Positions 5,426 to 12,193 of a stretch of 44,707 bases of DNA are shown here, one piece after another. Under the pieces are notes generated by a model. The model was given only the letters and a program-made list of their open reading frames with translations. It ran no database searches and had not been told where the DNA came from. Location of the stretch: contig JAGOQF010000004.1 of the NCBI GenBank assembly GCA_017991615.1, positions 1-44,707 on the forward strand, in the 5' to 3' direction. The stretch comes from Candidatus Shapirobacteria bacterium (GTDB taxonomy: Bacteria; Patescibacteriota; Microgenomatia; UBA12405). How positions within the stretch are numbered: the first letter of the stretch is position 1; each line of letters starts with the position of its first letter. The position numbers and the translations under genes were made by a program.

Positions 5426-7360
5426 ATGAGTGAGAATATAGGGCCAACAATTGATGATATAGATTTTTCACGAAAGAGCGATCAGGAAAAGGAATTGAGG
5501 GATGATTCCAGAAAACAGTTGGGTTCAATTTTGAATAAGCCGGTGACGATGGATGGAATTGATACTTATGCCGAGGAGGCTTTAGATAAACTGGTGGGGT
5601 TGGTGTCGGAAAAGACAGAGAGGTATAAAGAAACTCATTTGACAACAAATTGGGATGATCAGACAATTGAAGATGCGGCGATGAAATGGTGTGGTTTGGA
5701 GGAGGTGAATTTTTATTTGGATTTTATTGATAAAAAAAATGATGAGTTGAAAGGTTTGGATAAGGTGATTGGAAAAGCGGATCGAGTGAATGAGGTGATT
5801 GTCAATCCGGATAGAAAAAAGATTAGGTTTGAAGGTAGTGGAGCTGGGTTAACAGAAAAAAAGATGGTTAATCGATTAAAGACAATTTTGTTTATTTTAA
5901 AGGAAGATTTTGAAGTAGATGTGGATAATCCAGACCATTTGACCTTGACTAAAGGAATGGTGGATAACAAGATGATGCGAAAAACAAGTTACTTTTTAGT
6001 ATCGGCGCTAAAGATTGACAGGAAAATGTTGGTGTGTGATGAAGGAGGAAATGCCAGTTACGTGTTTGATGCTAAGGTTTTGAAGAGTAAAGGAATAGAT
6101 GATAAAAAATTAATTGGGGCCACTAAAGAGGAATTGAATCAATGGATAGCTGAGGTGCCTGAAATGGGGAAACGGGTGTTTTACTCTAAGGATGGGTTTG
6201 TACCAAGAATTATCGAGGCAATAAATCAGCCAATATGGACTAAACCTGATAAAGTGACTAAAAGTATGGAGAATACAGGTAATTATTTATTACCTAAGGC
6301 ACCGGAAGGATATTTATCATTAAATGGTATACGTAGAAAGTATGGAATGGCCAGTGAAACTGTTAAGCGAATAATTAAAAAATATTCGGATGAAATTGGT
6401 CTGGTGGAGACGTATAGGTTTGGCACTAAATGTGCCAAAGGTTATTCCCCAAAACAGGAAGAGGTAATAATAGAAAAAGTGGAATTAGAAGGTTTGTTGT
6501 GTCCGTTAGCACCAGAAGGATATCTGTCATTAAATGGTATAGCTAGAAAGTATGAAATGGCCAGTGAAACTGTTAAGCAAATAATTGAAAAGTATCCGGA
6601 TGAAATTGGTCAGACGAAGATATTAAGGTTTAGAAATGTCATTACCGAAGGTTATTCTCCAAAACAGGAAAGGACAATAATAGAAAAACTGGAATTAGAG
6701 GGTTATTTAAGTCCGCCAGCTCCAGAGGGATATTTGTCATTAACTAGTATAGCTAAAGAGTTTGGAATATTCCCAACAACCATTAAATCAGTGATCGATA
6801 AATATTCGGATGAAATTGGTCTGGTGGAGACGTATAGGTTTGGCACTAAATGTGCCAAAGGTTATTCCCCAAAACAGGAAGAGGTAATAATAGAAAAAGT
6901 GGAATTAGAAGGTTTGTTGTGTCCGTTAGCACCAGAAGGATATCTGTCATTAAATGGTATAGCTAGAAAGTATGAAATGGCCAGTGAAACTGTTAAGCAA
7001 ATAATTGAAAAGTATCCGGATGAAATTGGTCAGACGAAGATATTAAGGTTTAGAAATGGTGTCATTACCGAAGGTTATTCTCCAAAACAGGAAAGGACAA
7101 TAATAGAAAAACTGGAATTAGAGGGTTATTTAAGTCCGCCAGCTCCAGAGGGATATTTGTCATTAAGTGTTATAGCTAGAAAGTATGGAGTGGCTAATAG
7201 AACTGTTAAGCAAATAATTGAAAAGTATCCGGATGAAATTGGTTTGGTAGAAACGTATAGGTTTGGCACTAAATTTACCAAAGGTTATTCTCCAGAGCAG
7301 ATTGAAAAAATAGGACAGCTTTTAGAAGCTGAAAGGGCAGCTAAGGCTAGGGCAGTTTAA
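5426..7360 (+). CDS. Protein with five tandem ~70-aa HTH-type repeats, unknown function
   Basis: 644 aa. Residues 1-290 form an unrecognised, charged, soluble N-terminal region (TNWDDQTIEDAAMKWCGLEE; later MLVCDEGGNASYVFDAKVLK). From about residue 292 come five units of 70-71 residues. Each starts APEGYLSL and contains a helix-turn-helix-like segment (for example GIARKYEMASETVKQIIEKY), then DEIG, an RFG/RFR strand and GYSP(K/E)Q, and ends with a helix and LELEG. Units 3-4 are an almost exact DNA copy of units 1-2. The same unit occurs in the broken gene at 12194-14501. Multiple HTH units suggest binding to repeated DNA sites, but this is inference. The stop overlaps the end of the convergent Mur ligase gene by 4 nt. 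Confidence 0.8.
   Translation: MSENIGPTIDDIDFSRKSDQEKELRDDSRKQLGSILNKPVTMDGIDTYAEEALDKLVGLVSEKTERYKETHLTTNWDDQTIEDAAMKWCGLEEVNFYLDFIDKKNDELKGLDKVIGKADRVNEVIVNPDRKKIRFEGSGAGLTEKKMVNRLKTILFILKEDFEVDVDNPDHLTLTKGMVDNKMMRKTSYFLVSALKIDRKMLVCDEGGNASYVFDAKVLKSKGIDDKKLIGATKEELNQWIAEVPEMGKRVFYSKDGFVPRIIEAINQPIWTKPDKVTKSMENTGNYLLPKAPEGYLSLNGIRRKYGMASETVKRIIKKYSDEIGLVETYRFGTKCAKGYSPKQEEVIIEKVELEGLLCPLAPEGYLSLNGIARKYEMASETVKQIIEKYPDEIGQTKILRFRNVITEGYSPKQERTIIEKLELEGYLSPPAPEGYLSLTSIAKEFGIFPTTIKSVIDKYSDEIGLVETYRFGTKCAKGYSPKQEEVIIEKVELEGLLCPLAPEGYLSLNGIARKYEMASETVKQIIEKYPDEIGQTKILRFRNGVITEGYSPKQERTIIEKLELEGYLSPPAPEGYLSLSVIARKYGVANRTVKQIIEKYPDEIGLVETYRFGTKFTKGYSPEQIEKIGQLLEAERAAKARAV
6299..7360 (+). repeat. 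Five tandem coding repeats (210, 210, 210, 213 and 219 nt)
   Basis: Units start at 6299, 6509, 6719, 6929 and 7142. The stretch 6380-6639 recurs exactly 420 nt later, and 6640-6745 recurs 423 nt later (one extra codon, Gly, in unit 4). This is a recent duplication of a two-unit block. Confidence 0.9.
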
Positions 7361-8568
7361 GGATGGAATGAATTTGATTGTTTGAATTTCTGTTTGGTGT
7401 TGAGCCACCATCGGGATTGGCGGCAAACAAGGGCGATGTCGGCAGGATTGGTTAAAATGGATTTGACCAATTCTTCAAGATAAATGGTGTTTTGGGAGCC
7501 TTTGACTAAAATGATGTCGCGGGGTTTAAGGTTTTTTTTGAGAAAATCGGTGGCTTGCCACCAGTAGGTGAATTTGTGAGCTTTGGAGCCAAAATATTTG
7601 GTAGTTTTGGGGCCGACGCTGATAATAAGATCGGCGGATTTGAGGGCTAATTGATAGATTTGGCGATGTTCTTGGGGTGAGGAGGAGCCAAGTTCGCGCA
7701 TATCGCCGAGGACGGCAATTTTGCGACCGGGAAAGCCAGCAAGAAAGTTTAATAATTTGGTGGCGGCAATTGGAGAGGAATTGTAGGAACTATCGATGAT
7801 GGTGGTTTGACGGATACCTTTTAGAATGGAAGATCGGGAAGGAGGCAGGGAAAAATTTTGTTGGAGATTTTTGATGGCTTGAGAACGGGGAATATGAAAA
7901 AGTTGAGCCAAACTGAGAGCGGCGCCAAAACCGATTTGGTAAACAGAGGGGAGGTGGTAGTGGGGAAAGTCGATGTTGGCAGGGGTAAGTTTGATAAGAT
8001 TTTGGTTTTTGGTGAATTTAAGAACTAATTTGTCGGTGGGGTTGACAATGGCGACTTTGGCTTGGTTGACGAGTTTGGCTTTTTCTTGGGCAATGTCTTC
8101 GAGAGAATTAAAGTTAAAGAGATGAACCGGAGAGACGTTAAGAAAAATGCCGATATTGGGTTGGACTACGGACAAAAGATAGTCCATATTTTTGGGCCAA
8201 TGGGGGGAATCAATACCCATTTCTAGGATAAGAATGTCGTAGGTTGACCAGTTGAAAATAAATTTGAAGGGAGTGAGAAGTAAAATTTTGAACCAAGAAA
8301 AATAAGTATAATTGTTGATTTTGAGGCCAATAATGCTTAACGGCAGGCCGGATTCGGAATTGTAACCATGATTGGTTTTGACTCGAAAATTTTTGGGAAA
8401 AACTGATTGGCAAGCGGTGAGGGTGGAACTTTTGCCGGCAGAGCCGGTGATACCGACAACATCAAGATTTTTGCCTTTGAGTTTTTGGAGCCAGTGGATT
8501 TTTTTAAGTTGGAGGCGGGCAAAAAAGCGGAGGTAGATAAGAACCATAAGAGAAAGCGATAGTTTCAT
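7357..8568 (-). CDS. murF: Mur ligase family protein, MurF-like (D-Ala-D-Ala-adding)
   Basis: 403 aa. The ATP-binding loop GITGSAGKSST is at residues 39-49, followed by the Mur ligase central domain (ILEMGID; VVQPNIGIFLNVSPVHL) and a C-terminal domain with IDSSYNSSPIAA and AVLGDMRELG, both MurF-like. The usual N-terminal UDP-MurNAc-binding domain is missing; a hydrophobic stretch (LSLMVLIYLRFFARL) stands in its place, so the protein is shorter than typical MurF (about 450 aa). Divergence from ddl, which makes the D-Ala-D-Ala that MurF attaches, supports the name. Other Mur-type ligases cannot be excluded. Confidence 0.72.
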   Translation of the reverse strand: MKLSLSLMVLIYLRFFARLQLKKIHWLQKLKGKNLDVVGITGSAGKSSTLTACQSVFPKNFRVKTNHGYNSESGLPLSIIGLKINNYTYFSWFKILLLTPFKFIFNWSTYDILILEMGIDSPHWPKNMDYLLSVVQPNIGIFLNVSPVHLFNFNSLEDIAQEKAKLVNQAKVAIVNPTDKLVLKFTKNQNLIKLTPANIDFPHYHLPSVYQIGFGAALSLAQLFHIPRSQAIKNLQQNFSLPPSRSSILKGIRQTTIIDSSYNSSPIAATKLLNFLAGFPGRKIAVLGDMRELGSSSPQEHRQIYQLALKSADLIISVGPKTTKYFGSKAHKFTYWWQATDFLKKNLKPRDIILVKGSQNTIYLEELVKSILTNPADIALVCRQSRWWLNTKQKFKQSNSFHP

Positions 8569-8574
8569 GGCTAT

Positions 8575-8591
8575 ATTTTATCAGGTATAAT
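8575..8591. promoter_or_regulatory. Back-to-back promoters for murF (-) and ddl (+)
   Basis: Minus strand: TGATAAAAT, with TAAAAT at 8580-8575, six bases before the murF ATG at 8568. Plus strand: TATAAT at 8586-8591, seven bases before the ATG at 8599. The two -10 boxes are 5 nt apart, so the promoters probably compete or are co-regulated. Confidence 0.6.
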
Positions 8592-8598
8592 GAAGCTT

Positions 8599-9528
8599 AT
8601 GAGAAAAACAAGAGTGTTGGTGTTGATGGGTGGGGGTGGCAGTGAACATAAAGTATCGTTGTCATCGGGAAAAGAGGTAGTCAAAAATTTTGACAAAAAT
8701 AAATATGAAGTGGTGGAGATGGTGGTGGAAAATAAAAAAGTTGATATAGAAGGTATTAAAAAGGTTGAACCTGATGTAGTCTTTATTGCTATTCATGGAG
8801 GAGTCGGCGAAGATGGGACGATTCAGAGGATATTGGAAAATGAGGGGATAAAATTTGTAGGTTGTGGCAGTCGGGCATCGGAGTTGGGGATTGATAAAAT
8901 TAAGTTTAAAAAATTGATGAGAGAAAATAATTTACCAGTACCTAATGGGTTAGAGGTGGCTAAGGACGAAATGGTGGATTTGGATGAGGTTAGAAATTTA
9001 AGGAACAAATGGGTGGTTAAGCCGGCAACTCAAGGATCAAGTGTGGGAGTAACGATAGTGACTGATTTGGATAAACTTGATAGGGCATTGGAAAAGGCAT
9101 TTGAATACGATGATTGGGCATTGATAGAAGAATTTATTGAAGGGATGGAAGTGTCGTGCGGGGTGTTGGGAAATGAGAAGCCGATGGTTTTGCCAGTGAT
9201 TGAAATTCGACCTAAAAATGAGTTTTTTGATTATGAGGCGAAATATATTCAAGGAAAGTGTGATGAGATAGTGCCGGCAAGATTGACGGAGGTGGTGACC
9301 AAAAAAGTTCAAGAATATACTTTAAAAGTGTTTGAAGTGATTGGGGGGAGGGGATTTGCTAGGGTTGATTTTGTAATTAAGGATAATTTGGAACCAAAAA
9401 TTTTGGAAATCAATACGATTCCAGGGTTGACGCCGACGTCGTTGTTGCCAAAGGAAGCAGCGGCGGTAGGGATAAGTTATACGGAGTTGTTGGATAGAAT
9501 GGTGGAATTGGCGATTGTAAGTTTATAA
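8599..9528 (+). CDS. ddl: D-alanine--D-alanine ligase
   Basis: ATP-grasp enzyme joining two D-Ala for peptidoglycan. The start at 8599 is preferred over the ATG at 8590 because the latter lies inside the -10 box TATAAT; from 8599 the product is 309 aa (MRKTRVLVLMGGGGSEHKVS). Family landmarks: GGGGSEHKVSLSSG, VFIAIHGGVGEDG, WVVKPATQGSSVGV (ATP binding), and the C-terminal ILEINTIPGLTPTSLLP. The last residues Ser-Leu-stop come from a 9-nt repeat unit. Confidence 0.93.
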   Translation: MRKTRVLVLMGGGGSEHKVSLSSGKEVVKNFDKNKYEVVEMVVENKKVDIEGIKKVEPDVVFIAIHGGVGEDGTIQRILENEGIKFVGCGSRASELGIDKIKFKKLMRENNLPVPNGLEVAKDEMVDLDEVRNLRNKWVVKPATQGSSVGVTIVTDLDKLDRALEKAFEYDDWALIEEFIEGMEVSCGVLGNEKPMVLPVIEIRPKNEFFDYEAKYIQGKCDEIVPARLTEVVTKKVQEYTLKVFEVIGGRGFARVDFVIKDNLEPKILEINTIPGLTPTSLLPKEAAAVGISYTELLDRMVELAIVSL

Positions 9529-9650
9529 AGTTTATAAAGTTCATCAAGTTTATAAAGTTCATAAAGTAGAAGGAAAATTTAGATTCAACCTTCATCATCA
9601 ATCTCAATCAATCTCATTCCGATTTCAATTCGTTTATTGGGATTGGATTT
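9519..9650. repeat. 9-nt repeat array followed by an ATTCCGAT palindromic block
   Basis: AAGTTTATA (three units), AAGTTCATC and AAGTTCATA up to about 9567 supply the ddl stop codon. The tail GTAGAAGGAAAATTTAGATT and TCATCATCAATCTCAATC then lead into ATTCCGATTTCAATTCG...ATTGGGATTGGATTTTAA, a decayed copy of the palindromic block. Confidence 0.8.
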
Positions 9651-9663
9651 TAATGGAAATTAT

Positions 9664-10428
9664 TTATTTATTAATCTCGATTTTGACACAAGGGCCCATG
9701 GTGGCGCAGAGAGCTAATTTTTTGATTTTGTTGGCGCCGATAACCTTGATAAGTTCGCTAATGTTGGCGACTAGTTCGTCGACCGGTTGGGAGATTTTAC
9801 CGACAACCAGGTGAACTACGGGGGCTTTTTTCTCGGTTTTAATCATAAGTTTGGCGACTGAGAGACGTTTGATGGCGGCATCAGGATCATCAGTGAGGGT
9901 GCCATTTTTAGGATTGGGCATCAGTCCTTTGGGACCAAGAATTTTGGCAAAAGGAAGCAATTTGGGCATGGTGGCGGGAGTGGCAATGAGAATATCAAAA
10001 TCAACTTGTCCGTCTTTGATCTGAGCCAAAATAGTGTCGTTGAGGACGACGATTTTTTTGGAGGCAGTTTCAAGATGAGGAAAAGAGATTTCGCCGACGT
10101 TGCCAATATCGGTAATGGTAATATGGGCTTCAACTTTACCATCGAATTTTGAAAGAGAAGTTTCTTGAACCAATTTGACTGCCTCTTGGAGAGGGTAGTA
10201 CTTGGTGACGTCAATTTTCTTCTTGGCGGCTTGATAGCGCTTACTTCTAACTTTAGTGGATTTGGCTTTGCGAGTTTCTGCTGAAGGTGTTGGAGTGACA
10301 GTTTCAGTTTCAGTAACGGCCTTTTGTTCTTCGGCTGATTTAGAATTTTTTTCTAGATCACTTTGAACTTCCACTTTCTGTTGCTCTTTGAGAGCTTTCT
10401 TTTTGTTTTCTTGAGTGGTTTTGCTCAT
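9664..10428 (-). CDS. rplA: 50S ribosomal protein L1 with a long charged N-terminal extension
   Basis: 254 aa. The L1 core begins near residue 60 (KVRSKRYQAAKKKID) and runs to the end, with the conserved KILGPKGLMPNPKNGT and the LMIKTEKKAPVVHLVVGK segment. About 55 extra residues at the N-terminus are Lys/Glu/Thr-rich and low-complexity. L1 controls the stalk region at the tRNA exit site. It is the last gene of secE-nusG-rplK-rplA. Confidence 0.95.
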   Translation of the reverse strand: MSKTTQENKKKALKEQQKVEVQSDLEKNSKSAEEQKAVTETETVTPTPSAETRKAKSTKVRSKRYQAAKKKIDVTKYYPLQEAVKLVQETSLSKFDGKVEAHITITDIGNVGEISFPHLETASKKIVVLNDTILAQIKDGQVDFDILIATPATMPKLLPFAKILGPKGLMPNPKNGTLTDDPDAAIKRLSVAKLMIKTEKKAPVVHLVVGKISQPVDELVANISELIKVIGANKIKKLALCATMGPCVKIEINK

Positions 10429-10468
10429 ACTTAGTTTTTAAAACTTTTAATTTATTGGTTTTATTGAG

Positions 10469-10894
10469 TTAATTGGAGATTTCAACACCCATGGATTTGG
10501 CGGTGCCGATGACGGAACGTTTGGCGGCTTCCAGATCAGTAGTATTAAGATCGGGAAGTTTATTTTTGGCAATTTCTTCGACTTGAGCCATGGTTAATTT
10601 GCCGACTTTTTCGCGACCGGCGGTGCCAGTGCCTTTTTGGATACCAGCCATTTTTTTGATAGTGTCGGAGACGGGAGGTTTTTTGAGGATAAATTCAAAA
10701 GAACGATCTTCAAAGATGGTAATGATAGCGGGGATAATGGAACCGCGCATATCTTTGGTTTTTTCGTTAAATTCATTGCAGAAATCCATTATCTTGATAC
10801 CGTGAGGTCCAAGAGCAGTGCCGACTGGGGGAGCGGGATTGGCTGATCCGGCCTGGATAGCGATTTTAACGATAGCTTTAATTTTTTTTGCCAT
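10469..10894 (-). CDS. rplK: 50S ribosomal protein L11
   Basis: 141 aa with the standard L11 N-terminus (KAIVKIAIQAGSANPAPPVG; PALGPHG-type region GTALGPHGIKIMDFC) and the rRNA-binding C-terminal domain ending in IGTAKSMGVEI. It lies 3 nt after nusG and 40 nt before rplA. Confidence 0.97.
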   Translation of the reverse strand: MAKKIKAIVKIAIQAGSANPAPPVGTALGPHGIKIMDFCNEFNEKTKDMRGSIIPAIITIFEDRSFEFILKKPPVSDTIKKMAGIQKGTGTAGREKVGKLTMAQVEEIAKNKLPDLNTTDLEAAKRSVIGTAKSMGVEISN

Positions 10895-10897
10895 AAG

Positions 10898-11494
10898 TTA
10901 GAGTTCTTTGGTAACTTGTAAAAAGTCGAGTTCGACAGGAGTTTCTCTTTCAAAGAAAGAAACCAAAACTTTGATTTTGCCTTTTTCTTTGTCGATACTA
11001 TCAATAGTACCAATGAAGTCAGCAAAGGGGCCGTGAGTGATTTTGACAATGTCGCCGGTAGAAAAGGGAGTTTCGTATTTAGGTTTGTCTTCTTTGGTTT
11101 GGTTGATGATTTTGTCGACTTCGGCTTGGGAAATAGCTTGAGGTTTATTATCAACGCCGATGAAACCGGTGACTCCCTGGGTGGTGCGGACAGTGATCCA
11201 AGAGTCGTCGGTAAGTGACATTTGAATCAGGACATAGCCGGGAAAGGTTTTTTCTTGAGATTTAACTTTTTGACCGCGACGAATAACCATTTTGCTTTGA
11301 AGGGGGACAATAGCTTGAAAGATCTGATTTTCTAGACCCATGGTTTTGATTCTAGTTTTAAGGGCTTCGATAACCTTGTATTCGTGGCCGGAATAGGTGT
11401 TGATGACATACCAAGCGGCGTCGAAGGAGGGTTCGTTTGAGGAGAGTTTAAAAAGAAACTCTTTTGGTTTGGTTTTAGTAGTTTTTTTGGGCAT
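10898..11494 (-). CDS. nusG: Transcription antitermination factor NusG
   Basis: 198 aa. The NGN domain has AWYVINTYSGHEYKVIEAL and FPGYVLIQM. The KOW domain contains FSTGDIVKITHGPFADFIGT. It links RNA polymerase to the ribosome or to Rho. It lies 3 nt downstream of secE in the classical order. Confidence 0.96.
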   Translation of the reverse strand: MPKKTTKTKPKEFLFKLSSNEPSFDAAWYVINTYSGHEYKVIEALKTRIKTMGLENQIFQAIVPLQSKMVIRRGQKVKSQEKTFPGYVLIQMSLTDDSWITVRTTQGVTGFIGVDNKPQAISQAEVDKIINQTKEDKPKYETPFSTGDIVKITHGPFADFIGTIDSIDKEKGKIKVLVSFFERETPVELDFLQVTKEL

Positions 11495-11497
11495 AAA

Positions 11498-11779
11498 TTA
11501 GGGTTTAATTTGACCGGCAGCAGAAGCATCTGTCGGCAAAGGAATAACTTCCTGAGGCTGGTCAACCGGGGCTGGTTGGTTCAGACTTGGAGAGTTAAGA
11601 TGGCCAAGTAGGCCAAAAGAACGAGTAAACAGATAATCAAAACCACCTAAAATAAGGGAAATGACAATCGAGATAGATATTACCACAACCGTCAGCTGAA
11701 TTAAAGTGTCTTTTTTGGGCCAACTGATGTTGCGAAATTCGACAGCGACTTCCTTTAAAAATTTAATGATTTTTTGCAT
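11498..11779 (-). CDS. secE: Preprotein translocase subunit SecE
   Basis: 93 aa. The FLKEVAVEFRNISWPKKDTL signature comes before a single membrane helix (residues about 27-50). A Pro/Gln-rich tail of about 35 residues beyond the helix is longer than in the minimal SecE. It is the first gene of the ribosomal operon. Confidence 0.93.
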   Translation of the reverse strand: MQKIIKFLKEVAVEFRNISWPKKDTLIQLTVVVISISIVISLILGGFDYLFTRSFGLLGHLNSPSLNQPAPVDQPQEVIPLPTDASAAGQIKP

Positions 11780-11785
11780 AGAGGT

Positions 11786-11794
11786 ATTATAGCA
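11786..11794 (-). promoter_or_regulatory. Extended -10 promoter (TGCTATAAT) of secE-nusG-rplK-rplA
   Basis: TATAAT at 11791-11786 with TGC before it, exactly six bases from the secE ATG at 11779. It predicts a leaderless first gene in a highly expressed operon. Confidence 0.62.
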
Positions 11795-11811
11795 AGAAAG
11801 ACGGCGAAAGT

Positions 11812-11845
11812 TGAAAGTTTGTCAAGTTCATCAAGTTGTAAGCTA
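11812..11845. repeat. 9-nt repeat array
   Basis: AAGTTTGTC, AAGTTCATC and AAGTTGTAAG units, leading straight into the MITE-like element at 11840. Confidence 0.8.
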
Positions 11846-11930
11846 TTTTAGCTTGACAACATTTTTGTCGTCCTTCAACCTTCGTAAAATCCACTCAGCG
11901 GCTTGCGGGCGAAAAAATATTGTCGGCGCA
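11840..11930. mobile_element. MITE-like element, copy 1 (about 90 bp)
   Basis: Begins AGCTATTTTAGCTTGACAAC and ends GGGCGAAAAAATATTGTCGG. It matches the copy at 25475-25564 over nearly its whole length, including CTCAGCGGCTTGCGGGCGAA. The ends form an imperfect inverted repeat (GACAAC-x-TTTTTGTCG against CGACAATATTTTTTCG). It carries no ORF. The rest of the spacer 11780-12193 holds 9-nt and simple repeats, and no gene is seen. Confidence 0.65.
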
Positions 11931-11947
11931 AATTAGATGTCAGTTTT

Positions 11948-12016
11948 TCAGATCTCAGATCTCAGTTTGTCAAGTTTATAAAGTGGAAAGTTCATTAAGT
12001 TTATCAAGTTGTAAAT
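11948..12016. repeat. CAGATCT simple repeat and 9-nt array
   Basis: CAGATCTCAGATCTCAG at 11950-11966, then AAGTTTATA, AAGTTCATT, AAGTTTATC and AAGTTG units. Confidence 0.75.
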
Positions 12017-12161
12017 TTACAGAATAGAAAGATTTAAGATATAAGATTCAAGATTCATGAATAAAATATTAAAAAAAGTAAGATGTTAGATTTAGAATTT
12101 GAGATTTGAGGATGAAATAGTGGAATTTTGGGGTGAAATATGGTATAATTTAGTGTTGTCT

Positions 12162-12189
12162 AAATAAAATCTAGAAGTTGATTTTATTT
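12162..12189 (-). terminator. AT-rich hairpin after the mTERF/HTH gene
   Basis: Perfect 10-bp inverted repeat AAATAAAATC / GATTTTATTT with an 8-nt loop, 5 nt beyond the stop. The stem is AT-only apart from one G-C pair and there is no long T-run, so it is a weak terminator call. A plus-strand TGGTATAAT lies at about 12141-12149, directed into the hairpin; no plus-strand gene follows. Confidence 0.4.
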
Positions 12190-12193
12190 GGTT

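Noticed and set aside
8590-8598. ddl start at 8590
   Set aside because: This ATG overlaps the -10 hexamer 8586-8591; the next ATG at 8599 fits the predicted transcription start.
12141-12149. Plus-strand promoter TGGTATAAT for a small RNA
   Set aside because: It leads directly into an AT-rich hairpin and then antisense to the mTERF/HTH gene; no supportable product.
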